Program-made: the position numbers and the translations under genes | NCBI GenBank assembly: GCA_042867185.1 | Contig: JBHZQV010000002.1 | Span: forward strand, 124,001-188,000 | Direction: 5' to 3' | DNA: 64,000 nucleotides | DNA from: Xylophilus sp042867185 | Lineage (GTDB): Bacteria > Pseudomonadota > Gammaproteobacteria > Burkholderiales > Burkholderiaceae_C | The notes under the pieces: generated by a model | Databases searched by the model: none | What the model was told of the DNA's origin: nothing | Seen by the model: the letters and a program-made list of their open reading frames with translations, nothing else | Part shown: in pieces, positions 44,494 through 52,743 of the stretch | Numbering within the stretch: the first letter of the stretch is position 1 | Layout of the letters: each line of letters opens with the position of its first letter

Positions 44494-46359
44494 ATGGACA
44501 GGGCCGACTTTATCCACCTGGCGCGCATGAGCGAGCACGCCAGCGCCGACAACAGCGCCGCCTACCGCCGCCAGGTGGTGGCATTCGCCGCGCTGGGCTA
44601 TGCCTGGGTGGTGGGCTGCGTGCTGGTCGGCGCCGGCGTGCTGTGGGCAGTGGCGTCGATGTGGATCGCCGGCGGGCGGTTCCGCATCGGCTGGCTGTGG
44701 CTGGTGGCGTTCGCGGCGGGGCTGCTCTGGTCGGGGCTGCGGGCGCTGTGGCAGCGGCTGGAGGCGCCGGAGGGCCTGCCCATCACCGCAGAAGAGGCGC
44801 CCGCACTGTTCGCGGCGCTGGAGCGGATCCGCACGAAGATCAAGGGCCCGCCGATCGACCGGGTCTACCTCGACGGCGCGTTCAACGCCTGCGTGAGCCA
44901 GCGCCCGCGCTACGGCCTCTTCGGCGGCTCGGTCAACGAACTGGTCGTGGGCCTGCCGCTGATGATGGCGCTCGACAAGGGCCGGCTGATGGCGGTGCTG
45001 GCCCACGAGTACGGTCACCTGCGCGGCGACCACGGCCGGGTCAGCGCCTGGATCTACCGCACCCGGATGAGCTGGGGCCGGCTGCACGATTCGATGCGCC
45101 GCAGCGAGAGCGCCGCCGCCTTCGCCACCCGGGCCTTCCTGGGCTGGTACTTTCCCCGCTTCACCGCCCGCACCTTCGCCCTGGCGCGCCAGGACGAGTA
45201 CGAGGCCGACCGGGTGGCAGGCCGGCTGCTGGGCGCGCCGGTGGCGGCCGCCGCCTTGACCGAGATCCAGGTCAAGGCCGCCTGGCTGTCGCAGGAGTTC
45301 TGGCCGATGCACTGGCATTCGGCGGTGCTGCATCCGCTGCCGCAAGGGCCGTTCACCGCGCTGCAGCGCCTGCTCGCCCTGCCGCCGGAAGAGGGCTTCG
45401 CCCGCCAGGCCCTGCAGGACGCGTTGCGCTCGCTGAGCGGCATCGACGACACCCACCCCGGCCTGCGCGACCGGCTGGAGGCGCTGGACCAGCCGGCCGG
45501 TTTGCCCGCATGGTCGGATCGCTCGGCGCTGGAACTGCTGGGGCCCCGCGCCGCGCAGTGGATCGCCCATTTCGACCGTGACTGGTGCAGGGAACATGCA
45601 GAAGACTGGAAGGTGCACCACGCCTACCTGAACCGCCTGCGCCAGCGGGCCGAGGCGCTGGAAGCCGCCATCGGCCGCAACAATGCCGAGGAGATGACCG
45701 AGCTGGGCGACCTGCGCTGTCGCCTGAACCCGCGTGCCGATGTCCAGCGCCACTACCGCCGCGCGCTGGAGCTGAGCCCCGAGCATCCGCGGGCGCTGCA
45801 GGGCCTGGCCTGCTGCCTGCCGGCGGCGCAGCGCGCCGAAAGCCTCGCGCTGCTGGAGCGGCTCCACGAGGCCAGCGCCGCGCACCGGTGGTGGTCCGCC
45901 GACCGGGCCGTCGAACACCTGGAGGCGCGCGACGCCCATGCGCTGTACGACGACGCGGCGCTCAAGCGCTGGCGCGATCGGCGCAAGGCGGCGGTCGAGG
46001 CGGAAGAGCGCGCCTGGGAAGAACTGTCCGTGCCGCCGTACTTCGTCGACATCGCCCGCCACGACCTGGACGATTTCGAGTTCGGCGAACTGCGCGACCG
46101 GCTGCAGCGCCATGCGCCCCTGGCGCGGGCCTGGCTGGTGCGCAAGAACCCGCGCGAATTTCCGTACCGCCGCACCTATCTGCTGTTCGTCGAGCTGCCC
46201 GGCATGCACGACGAAGACCGCTACGGGCTGTGCCGCGCCATGGACCGGTCGCTGGGCCTGCCCGGCCCGACCCTGGTGCTGTGGGCCGGCGAATCGCCGA
46301 CGCTGCAGGAGATCGAGCGCCATGCCTTCGCGCCGGTCTTCATCCGCGCGGCGCGCTGA
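44494..46359 (+). CDS. M48-family zinc metallopeptidase with TPR-like region
   Basis: A 621-aa membrane protease. Two membrane helices lie at about 29-58 and 63-82. The zinc motif HEYGH is at 171-175, with the third ligand in QDEYEADRVAG. The second half has TPR-like helices (VQRHYRRALELSPEHPRALQGLA). HtpX-like M48 enzymes degrade damaged membrane proteins; this long form may also recruit partners. ATG 44494 follows GGAGTGGGG. The same frame is open further upstream, through purN antisense-like codons, and should not be extended. Confidence 0.88.
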   Translation: MDRADFIHLARMSEHASADNSAAYRRQVVAFAALGYAWVVGCVLVGAGVLWAVASMWIAGGRFRIGWLWLVAFAAGLLWSGLRALWQRLEAPEGLPITAEEAPALFAALERIRTKIKGPPIDRVYLDGAFNACVSQRPRYGLFGGSVNELVVGLPLMMALDKGRLMAVLAHEYGHLRGDHGRVSAWIYRTRMSWGRLHDSMRRSESAAAFATRAFLGWYFPRFTARTFALARQDEYEADRVAGRLLGAPVAAAALTEIQVKAAWLSQEFWPMHWHSAVLHPLPQGPFTALQRLLALPPEEGFARQALQDALRSLSGIDDTHPGLRDRLEALDQPAGLPAWSDRSALELLGPRAAQWIAHFDRDWCREHAEDWKVHHAYLNRLRQRAEALEAAIGRNNAEEMTELGDLRCRLNPRADVQRHYRRALELSPEHPRALQGLACCLPAAQRAESLALLERLHEASAAHRWWSADRAVEHLEARDAHALYDDAALKRWRDRRKAAVEAEERAWEELSVPPYFVDIARHDLDDFEFGELRDRLQRHAPLARAWLVRKNPREFPYRRTYLLFVELPGMHDEDRYGLCRAMDRSLGLPGPTLVLWAGESPTLQEIERHAFAPVFIRAAR

Positions 46360-46409
46360 GGCGGGGCCGTGCGCTGCGGGGCCGGGTGTGCGGATGGGAC
46401 AATCGCGGC

Positions 46410-47687
46410 ATGCACCCAAAAGTATTGCTCGATGCCTGCGCTGAACTCGTCAAGCGCACGCTGACCTTCGAACACCCGGCCGACGCCGTCGTGTCCCGTT
46501 TCTTTCGCGACAACCGCGGCCTGGGCCCGCGCGAGCGCGCCACCCTGGCCGAAACCGCCTATGCGGTGCTGCGGCAGAAGCTGCGCTTCGAACACCTGGC
46601 CCGCTCCGGCAGCGGCCCCAAGGAGCGCCGGCTGGCGATCCTGGGCTTCCACGGCCCGCGCGATTTCTTGAAGAGCGCCCTGACCGACCAGGAGAAGACC
46701 TGGCTCGACCAGTGCGACACGGTGACCGACGCCGACCTGATGGAGCCGCACCGCCACAACCTGCCCGAGTGGCTGGCCACCCCGCTCAAGGCGCAGGTGG
46801 GCGACGGTTTCTGGGCGCTGGCCGACAGCCTGCAGCAGAACGCGCCGCTCGACCTGCGGGTGAACGCGCTCAACGCCAAGCGCTCCGAGGTGGCGGCCGA
46901 GCTGAAGAAGGCCGGCGTCAAGTCGGTCGCCACGCCGTACTCGCCCTGGGGCCTGCGCATCGAAGGCAAGCCCGCGCTCACCAAGATGGATGTCTTCGAG
47001 CGCGGTGCGATCGAGGTGCAGGACGAAGGCTCGCAACTGCTGGCCCTGCTGCTGGACGCCAAGCGCGGCGAGATGGTGGTCGATTTCTGCGCCGGTGCCG
47101 GCGGCAAGACCCTGGCGGTCGGCGCCACCATGCGCAGCACCGGGCGGCTCTACGCCTTCGACACCTCGGCCCACCGGCTGGACGCGCTGAAGCCTCGGCT
47201 GGCCCGCAGCGGCCTGTCGAACGTGCACCCGGCGGCCATCGCCCACGAGCGGGACGACCGGGTCAAGCGCCTGGCAGGCAAGATCGACCGGGTGCTGGTC
47301 GACGCGCCGTGCTCCGGCCTGGGCACCCTGCGCCGCAACCCCGACCTGAAATGGCGCCAGTCGCTCCAGTCGGTGCAGGAACTCACCGCCAAGCAGACCG
47401 CGATCCTGGAGAGCGCCTCCCGCCTGCTGAAGCCGGGCGGCCGGCTGGTGTACGCCACCTGCAGCATCCTGCCGGAGGAAAACGAGGCGATCGCGGCAGC
47501 GTTCTCCGCCCAGCACGCCGACGACTTCGAACCGGTGGACGCGGCCGAACTGCTCACCCAGCTCAAGGTGGAGAAGGCGGCATCCCTGTGCCAGGGCCCG
47601 GTGACGGGCGGCGAATACCTGCGGATGTGGCCGCACGTCCACGCGACCGATGGGTTTTTCGCGGCCGTCTGGACCCGAAAAGGGTAG
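46410..47687 (+). CDS. RsmB/NOP-family RNA (cytosine-C5) methyltransferase
   Basis: A 425-aa SAM-dependent methyltransferase: motif I VVDFCAGAGGKT, the motif IV Cys in DAPCSGLG, and the catalytic motif VI Cys in YATCSILPEEN. An N-terminal NusB-like helical domain is present (ADAVVSRFFRDNRGLGPRERATLAETAY). It methylates cytosine in rRNA or tRNA. The ordinary rsmB neighbours (fmt, def) are absent, so it may be a paralogue rather than RsmB itself. Confidence 0.9.
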   Translation: MHPKVLLDACAELVKRTLTFEHPADAVVSRFFRDNRGLGPRERATLAETAYAVLRQKLRFEHLARSGSGPKERRLAILGFHGPRDFLKSALTDQEKTWLDQCDTVTDADLMEPHRHNLPEWLATPLKAQVGDGFWALADSLQQNAPLDLRVNALNAKRSEVAAELKKAGVKSVATPYSPWGLRIEGKPALTKMDVFERGAIEVQDEGSQLLALLLDAKRGEMVVDFCAGAGGKTLAVGATMRSTGRLYAFDTSAHRLDALKPRLARSGLSNVHPAAIAHERDDRVKRLAGKIDRVLVDAPCSGLGTLRRNPDLKWRQSLQSVQELTAKQTAILESASRLLKPGGRLVYATCSILPEENEAIAAAFSAQHADDFEPVDAAELLTQLKVEKAASLCQGPVTGGEYLRMWPHVHATDGFFAAVWTRKG

Positions 47688-47771
47688 TCGCCGCCCTGTC
47701 AAGGGGGTCGAACGGTCATAAAGCCGTAAAAAACAGCGGGCCGACCGAACTTTCAGGCGGCAAGCCCACAC

Positions 47772-47777
47772 TAAAAT
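47772..47777 (+). promoter_or_regulatory. possible -10 element of the desaturase gene
   Basis: TAAAAT, with a weak CTTTCA 16 bases upstream. It lies in the 168-base gap after the RNA methyltransferase and would give a leader of about 70 bases. Confidence 0.35.
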
Positions 47778-47855
47778 CAAGGTGCTGAATTTTTCGGCAA
47801 CCTCGGGCTGCGTGCTTGCACCTCCCGGCTCTCCTCGTCACAAGGTTTCCAGACT

Positions 47856-49070
47856 ATGTTTCTTCCCGAATCGGCTTTTTTCAACGCAGCCATCGACTGG
47901 GTCGGCAATGGATTGCTGAACTGGTCGTGGTGGGAGATCGTGCTGTACGCCCTGGTGACGACCCACATCACCATCGTCTCGGTCACCGTCTTCCTGCACC
48001 GCACGCAGACGCACCGCGCTATGGAACTGGGTGCCGTGCCGTCGCACTTCTTCCGCTTCTGGCTGTGGATGACCACCGGCATGGTCACCAAGGAATGGGT
48101 GGCGATCCACCGCAAGCACCACGCCAAGTGCGAAACCGAGGAAGATCCGCACAGCCCGCAGGTCAAGGGCATCGACGAAGTCATGTGGCGCGGCTCCGAG
48201 CTGTACCGCGCCGAGTCGAAGAACCTGGACACCATCTCCCGCTTCGGCCACGGCACCCCCGACGACTGGCTCGAGCGCAATCTCTACAGCCGCTTCAGCT
48301 GGCAGGGCGTGGGCCTGATGCTGATCATCGACGTGGCGCTTTTCGGCGGCTTCGGCGCGGCCGTGTGGGCGGTGCAGATGGCATGGATTCCGTTCTGGGC
48401 CGCGGGCGTGGTCAACGGCATCGGCCATTTCTGGGGCTACCGCAACTTCGAGGCGCAGGACGCCAGCACCAACCTGGTGCCGTGGGGCATCATCATCGGC
48501 GGTGAAGAGTTGCACAACAACCACCACACCTACCCGACGTCGGCCAAGTTCTCTGTCAAGAAGTACGAGTTCGACATCGGCTGGGTCTACATCAGCATGC
48601 TGCAGGCGGTGGGCTGGGCCAAGGTCAAGAAAACCGCGCCGAAGCTCCAGATGGGTGAAGTGAAGCCGGTCGCCGACGAAAAGACGCTGGAGGCGCTGAT
48701 CGCCAACCGCTATGAAGTCATGGCCGGTTATGCGCGCGGTGTACGCGACGCCTGCCGCCAGGAAATCGAGCAGCTGCAAGGCCGCAAGGCCGATGCGTCG
48801 AGCCTGAAGATAGCCAAGCGCTGGCTGCACCGCGACGCCGAGAAGGTGCCGGCGTCGGCGCTGCCGCAGATCCAGCAGGCCCGTGCCGCCCATCCAGCGC
48901 TCGACAAGATGCTGGTGATGCGCGAAGAGCTGCGCCAGCTGTGGCTCAACACCACCCATTCGCGGGAGCAACTGACGGCCGACTTGCAAGCCTGGTGCCG
49001 CCGGGCCGAGGAAAGCGGCATCGCCGCACTGCGCGAGTTCTCGATCCGGTTGCGCGCTGCACACGCCTGA
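47856..49070 (+). CDS. acyl-CoA/acyl-lipid delta-9-type fatty acid desaturase
   Basis: A 404-aa membrane di-iron desaturase. Three His boxes: HRTQTH (48-53), HRKHH (85-89) and HNNHH (220-224). Four membrane helices flank them. A C-terminal helical, charged region of about 150 residues extends beyond the catalytic core. It introduces a cis double bond into acyl chains, adjusting membrane fluidity. It is a single gene with its own terminator. Confidence 0.92.
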   Translation: MFLPESAFFNAAIDWVGNGLLNWSWWEIVLYALVTTHITIVSVTVFLHRTQTHRAMELGAVPSHFFRFWLWMTTGMVTKEWVAIHRKHHAKCETEEDPHSPQVKGIDEVMWRGSELYRAESKNLDTISRFGHGTPDDWLERNLYSRFSWQGVGLMLIIDVALFGGFGAAVWAVQMAWIPFWAAGVVNGIGHFWGYRNFEAQDASTNLVPWGIIIGGEELHNNHHTYPTSAKFSVKKYEFDIGWVYISMLQAVGWAKVKKTAPKLQMGEVKPVADEKTLEALIANRYEVMAGYARGVRDACRQEIEQLQGRKADASSLKIAKRWLHRDAEKVPASALPQIQQARAAHPALDKMLVMREELRQLWLNTTHSREQLTADLQAWCRRAEESGIAALREFSIRLRAAHA

Positions 49071-49090
49071 TCCTCGGTCCTTCCCATGAG

Positions 49091-49128
49091 CCGCCGCCCG
49101 TTGCTTTCGAGCAACCGGCGGCGGTTTT
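49091..49128 (+). terminator. intrinsic terminator after the desaturase
   Basis: Arms 49091-49104 and 49111-49124 pair over 13 of 14 bases around the loop TTTCGA, followed by TTTT. It is 20 bases after the stop codon. Confidence 0.9.
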
Positions 49129-49497
49129 GCTTGCTGGACTGCCACACCGTCCGTTTGCCGCCACGGCCTGTCCTGCAGGAAATGCTACAAAACAGTACAA
49201 TGATTGCCCACAGAGTCCGTGGTCCTGGTGGCCGGCTGCTGTACGCGACGTTCCGGTGACGTCACCCCTGTTTCTGGAATTTGCGAAGCCTTTCGTTTCT
49301 GGCTCGCATTTTCCTCTACTGCCTGCTGCAATGCCGCGTCCTTCTCGTTAGGGGGCGTGTAGGCAAGACCCGCTGTTCGTGCTGTCCCCTCCTGCACCAC
49401 AGCGTCGTTCAGATGCAGCGGGCACGTCATACGGCGCCGGGCGCCGTATATTCCGAATCCGCTCTTGCAACCCGGTTGCCGAGTTCCAAATCTGTTT
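49129..49497. other. gene-free leader region ahead of the small ORF and infA
   Basis: About 370 bases without a credible gene on either strand. It is visibly less GC-rich than its surroundings. It contains TACAAT at 49195-49200, a candidate -10 without a clear -35, and the perfect palindrome at 49429-49449. It probably holds the promoter and a long leader for infA. Confidence 0.6.
49429..49449. promoter_or_regulatory. perfect 10-bp inverted repeat
   Basis: ATACGGCGCC (49429-49438), one G, GGCGCCGTAT (49440-49449). It could be an operator or a compact leader hairpin; no T run follows, so it is not a terminator. It lies 49 bases before the small ORF. Confidence 0.7.
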
Positions 49498-49803
49498 ATG
49501 CATACGAATATCTCTTCTGGCCGATACCTGATATCGCCCCTGACCCGCGAGCTGGACGATGGCTCCTTCGCCGCGTCCGTCTCCATCCGCTCCGGCCAGG
49601 GCCAGAGCACCCACGACCGCATCATGCGGTTTTCCATGCCCTTCATTTCCAGCGCCGCGGCGGCCTGCTACGCCCTGAACCAGGGGCTCGGTTGGGTCCA
49701 GAGCCACGGTGTCGCCGGCTCGGCGCCGCTCGGCGCCGCTCGTGGCCTGAGCAGCCTGATTCTGTATTCAACGCAAAGGAAGCAATGTCGAAAGAAGAAC
49801 TGA
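49498..49803 (+). CDS. small protein of unknown function overlapping infA
   Basis: A 101-aa frame. Residues 5-65 look like a genuine folded protein (SGRYLISPLTRELDDGSF, then THDRIMRF, then CYALNQGLGWV), similar to small Burkholderiales proteins of unknown function as I recall them. The tail (about residue 70 on) is read through the infA ribosome-binding site, and the frame ends 19 bases inside infA. No clear ribosome-binding site is seen at ATG 49498. It may be translationally coupled to infA. Function not recognised. Confidence 0.5.
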   Translation: MHTNISSGRYLISPLTRELDDGSFAASVSIRSGQGQSTHDRIMRFSMPFISSAAAACYALNQGLGWVQSHGVAGSAPLGAARGLSSLILYSTQRKQCRKKN

Positions 49804-50033
49804 TCGAAATGCGCGGCAAGGTCGATGAAGTGCTGCCGGATTCGCGCTATCGCGTCACGCTCGAAAACGGCCACCAGCTCGTGGCCTATACGGGCGGCAA
49901 GATGCGCCGCCACAACATCCGCGTGATCGCGGGCGATGCCGTGTCGCTGGAGCTGTCTCCCTACGACCTGACCAAGGGCCGAATCACCTTCCGCCACATC
50001 GCCGGTCGTCCGCCGATCTCGCCGCGCCGTTAA
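49785..50033 (+). CDS. infA: translation initiation factor IF-1 (second, 82-aa form)
   Basis: An 82-aa S1/OB-fold protein: EMRGKVDEVLPDSRYRVTLENGHQLVAY, then GDAVSLELSPYDLTKGRITFRH, with a basic tail. It binds the ribosomal A site during initiation. The IF-1 in the ribosomal operon is normally 72 aa. This stand-alone, longer paralogue is typical of betaproteobacteria and may serve stress or cold growth. AAGGAAG precedes ATG 49785. Its stop overlaps that of the convergent DUF2917 gene within GTTAAC. Confidence 0.93.
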   Translation: MSKEELIEMRGKVDEVLPDSRYRVTLENGHQLVAYTGGKMRRHNIRVIAGDAVSLELSPYDLTKGRITFRHIAGRPPISPRR

Positions 50034-50389
50034 CGGGCGCTGCCGCCGAACAGGCGCAGGGCGGACATCCCGCCCAGCAAGAGCCGCCGTGCCCGAGGGT
50101 ACGTGCGGTTTTCTTGCGTTTGTGCGCGGGCCGTCGCGCACGGCTGCAGGGCGAAGCGGGTTCCGGGTTGTAGCGCCTCGACGGTGACGATGCCCTTGCA
50201 GGGCATGCGCCATGCCTGTCGTGGTTCCAGCGCATCGGCACCCGAAAAAAGTCCCCAGGCTGCGCCCGCCATGCCGGCGGTGCGCACCTGCATGCGACCG
50301 CCGATGCAGCGGAGTTCGTCGCCTTCTTCGAGCGACAACAGCGTTTCGTGCCGCAGGGGCAGCGAGTGGAGAGCGGGATGAGAGGTCAT
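50030..50389 (-). CDS. DUF2917-domain protein
   Basis: A 119-aa protein with a cupin-like DUF2917 core: HETLLSLEEGDELRCIGGRMQVRT, then FSGADALEPRQAWRMPCKG, then VEALQPGTRFAL. The basic tail is Arg-rich. It is divergent from a MocR-type regulator over 172 bases, an arrangement seen in related genomes, so it may be that regulator's target. Function unknown. Confidence 0.75.
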   Translation of the reverse strand: MTSHPALHSLPLRHETLLSLEEGDELRCIGGRMQVRTAGMAGAAWGLFSGADALEPRQAWRMPCKGIVTVEALQPGTRFALQPCATARAQTQENRTYPRARRLLLGGMSALRLFGGSAR

Positions 50390-50499
50390 GGTGCGGCCTG
50401 CCGTTGGAAAGACTCCAGCGTAGGTTTTCGCGCCCGGCCTCCATAGCCACAGCAGTGCCGAAGCGCGTACGCAGCAGTCGCGGTTTTTCTGCGCTGTTA

Positions 50500-50552
50500 T
50501 GGTCCACCGCGGAGCTTCCTGTATCTGTTCTGGTGGGGCGGTCTGGTGCACC
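50500..50552. promoter_or_regulatory. direct repeats, candidate MocR-type binding sites
   Basis: TGGTCCACC at 50500-50508 and TGGTGCACC at 50544-50552, 44 bases apart in the same orientation, about four helical turns. They sit just before the regulator start at 50562. MocR proteins such as GabR and PdxR bind direct repeats. Confidence 0.5.
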
Positions 50553-50561
50553 ATTCGGCGC

Positions 50562-52052
50562 ATGTCGCTCCGTGCTCTGCAGAACCCCGTCGTCGTCGCC
50601 GACGAGCCGATCTACCGCCGCCTCGCCGCGCATTACCAGCAGGCGATCGCGCAGGGCACCCTGGCACCGGGCAGCCGGATGCCGTCGGTGCGCGAGCTGG
50701 TCCAGCGGCACGGCATCAGCCTGTCGACCGCCCTGCATGTGCTGCGCACCCTGGAAGACGGCGGCTGGCTGGATGCGCGGCCGCGGGTCGGCTACTTCGT
50801 GCGCGACCGAATGTGGGCTGCGATGCCATCCGCGCGCGAGCCCGATCTGCAGGCGCTGGTGGAGGGCTCGCCCGACGCGGGGATGTTCGCCGGCGTCAAC
50901 GAGCGGATCTCGGTGATCCTCGACAAGGGCCGGCGGGCCTCGCCCCTGCGGCTGGACCTGGGCAGCGCCATGCCGGCGCCCGAGCTGTTCGACGCGGCGG
51001 CGCTCAACCGGCTGGCGGTCGCGTTGCTGCGCGAGCAGCCCAACGTTTTGGTGCTGGGCAACTCGGCGCCCGGCACCCATCCCGACTTCCAGGCCGCCAT
51101 GGCGCGTTACGCGCTGACCTTCGGCCTCAGCCTGGCGCCGGGCGACGTGCTGGCGACGCACGGCAATTCCGAGGCTGTGAACCTGGCGCTGGACGCGGTG
51201 GCGTCCCCCGGCGACGTCGTCGCGGTCGAATCGCCGACCTTCTTCGGCATCCTCCAGGCACTCGAAGTGCAGGGCTTGCAGGCGCTGGAAATCCCCAGCA
51301 GCCCGCGCACCGGCATATCGCTGGAGGCGCTGGAACTGGCGGTGCGCAGCCAGCCGCGATTGAAGGCGGTGGTGGTGGTCCCGCATCTGCAGATGCCGCA
51401 GGGCTCGGTGATGCCCGACGACCACAAGCGCCGGCTGGTGGCCTTCTGCGTGGAGCATGGCCTCGCGCTGATCGAAGACGACATCTACCGCGAGTTCGTC
51501 GAATCGCCGCAGCCGCTGCACCCCGCCAAGGCCTGGGACACGACCGGCCAGGTCATCTACTGCGCATCGCTCAGCAAGAGTTCGGCGCCCGGTTTGCGGC
51601 AGGGCTGGATGAGCGCCGGCCGCTGGCATGCCCGGGTGCAGATGCTGAAGTTCGCCCGCACCCGCAACATGCAGAACTGGTCGCAGCTGCTGGCCGCGCG
51701 CAGCGTGGACACGCCCGCCTACGAGCGGCAATTGCGCCGGATGCGGTCGCGGCTGCGGCACCAGCGCGAAAGTGCGGCCCAGGCCATCGCGCGCTATTTC
51801 CCGGTCGGGACCCGGCTGAGCCTGCCGCCCGGAGGATTGAGCCTGTGGCTGGAGTTGCCGGAGGGCTATTCGTCGCTGCGCCTGTTCGACGATGCGCTGG
51901 CCCTGGGCATCCGCACCGCGCCGGGGCCGATGTTCTCGAACACCGACCGGTACGACCGCTTCGTCCGTCTGAGCTGCGGCATGCCGTTCACCCCTGACGT
52001 CGAAGCCGGGTACCGGGACCTGGGGCGGCTTCTGCAGCAGCAGAGGGAGTGA
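50562..52052 (+). CDS. MocR-family GntR/aminotransferase-like regulator
   Basis: A 496-aa fusion. A GntR winged helix occupies about residues 15-85 (PIYRRLAAHYQQAIAQG, SRMPSVRELVQRHGIS). A fold-type I aminotransferase domain follows, with the PLP Lys at 339 (CASLSKSSAPG). Such proteins sense PLP or amino-acid adducts. ATG 50562 (MSLRALQN) is chosen. It should regulate itself and the divergent DUF2917 gene through the repeats between them. Confidence 0.92.
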   Translation: MSLRALQNPVVVADEPIYRRLAAHYQQAIAQGTLAPGSRMPSVRELVQRHGISLSTALHVLRTLEDGGWLDARPRVGYFVRDRMWAAMPSAREPDLQALVEGSPDAGMFAGVNERISVILDKGRRASPLRLDLGSAMPAPELFDAAALNRLAVALLREQPNVLVLGNSAPGTHPDFQAAMARYALTFGLSLAPGDVLATHGNSEAVNLALDAVASPGDVVAVESPTFFGILQALEVQGLQALEIPSSPRTGISLEALELAVRSQPRLKAVVVVPHLQMPQGSVMPDDHKRRLVAFCVEHGLALIEDDIYREFVESPQPLHPAKAWDTTGQVIYCASLSKSSAPGLRQGWMSAGRWHARVQMLKFARTRNMQNWSQLLAARSVDTPAYERQLRRMRSRLRHQRESAAQAIARYFPVGTRLSLPPGGLSLWLELPEGYSSLRLFDDALALGIRTAPGPMFSNTDRYDRFVRLSCGMPFTPDVEAGYRDLGRLLQQQRE

Positions 52053-52118
52053 CGTTGGAGGTGGCGGGCCGTGGGGCTGCCTGTTCGCCGCCAAGCAGCC
52101 GGTATTGGCGGCACCATG

Positions 52119-52158
52119 AGAAAAGCCGCCGGCACATCGAAGTGCGGGCGGCTTTTCT
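52119..52158. terminator. bidirectional terminator between convergent genes
   Basis: AGAAAAGCCGCC (52119-52130) pairs with 52147-52158 (12/12); GCAC/GTGC extends the stem inside. A run of T ends the stem on either strand. It serves the MocR gene and rpmG. Confidence 0.88.
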
Positions 52159-52175
52159 GCAAGGAACAGGCCGAA

Positions 52176-52346
52176 TTACTTCAGCTTGATTTCCTTGTAT
52201 TCCACGTGCTTGCGTGCCTTGGGGTCGAACTTGGTGATCAACATCTTTTCAGGCATTGTCTTCTTGTTCTTGGTGGTGGTGTAGAAGTGGCCGGTACCCG
52301 CAGTGGATTCCAGCTTGATCTTTTCGCGTCCGCCTTTGGTAGCCAT
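52176..52346 (-). CDS. rpmG: 50S ribosomal protein L33
   Basis: A 56-aa protein beginning MATKGGREKIKLEST and ending HVEYKEIKLK, the standard L33 sequence and length. It lacks the zinc-binding Cys pairs, so it is the zinc-independent form. It follows rpmB by 14 bases in the usual operon. Confidence 0.97.
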   Translation of the reverse strand: MATKGGREKIKLESTAGTGHFYTTTKNKKTMPEKMLITKFDPKARKHVEYKEIKLK

Positions 52347-52360
52347 GGTGTGTGCTCCTG

Positions 52361-52594
52361 TTAGGCCTGGCCACGGGCGCGCAGGTCTGCGAGCACGGAG
52401 TCAATGCCGTTCTTGTCGATCAGGCGGAGGGCAGCGCTGGAAACGCGCAGGCGCACCCAGCGGTTTTCGGTCTCGACCCAGAAACGACGGTATTGCAGGT
52501 TCGGCAGGAACCGGCGCTTGGTTTTGTTGTTGGCGTGGGAAACATTGTTCCCCGACATCGGGCCTTTGCCCGTTACTTCGCATACGCGTGCCAT
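52361..52594 (-). CDS. rpmB: 50S ribosomal protein L28
   Basis: A 77-aa protein: MARVCEVTGKGPMSGNNVSHANNKTKRRF at the start and LRVSSAALRLIDKNGIDSVLADL in the second half. Start ATG 52594 gives family length; a longer frame to 52723 is leader sequence. Confidence 0.97.
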   Translation of the reverse strand: MARVCEVTGKGPMSGNNVSHANNKTKRRFLPNLQYRRFWVETENRWVRLRVSSAALRLIDKNGIDSVLADLRARGQA

Positions 52595-52731
52595 GTGGAC
52601 ACTCCGATACTTCAAACGGCTGCCACAGGGGGTGTGGGAGCCTGACCTCGCCAGGAATGGGTGGCGGTAACCCGAAAATTTACCGGAAAAGAGCCCGACT
52701 GGAAGACTGGCCGAATTCAGCAAAGCCTCGG

Positions 52732-52737
52732 ATTATA
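52732..52737 (-). promoter_or_regulatory. -10 element of the rpmB-rpmG operon
   Basis: A consensus TATAAT on the minus strand, seven bases beyond the trxB stop; no good -35 is seen. The leader would be about 130 bases. Confidence 0.5.
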
Positions 52738-52743
52738 TCCCTA

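Noticed and set aside
46410..47687. assignment of the RNA methyltransferase as RsmB itself
   Set aside because: The usual def-fmt-rsmB-trkA neighbours are missing and family paralogues are common, so the symbol was left empty.
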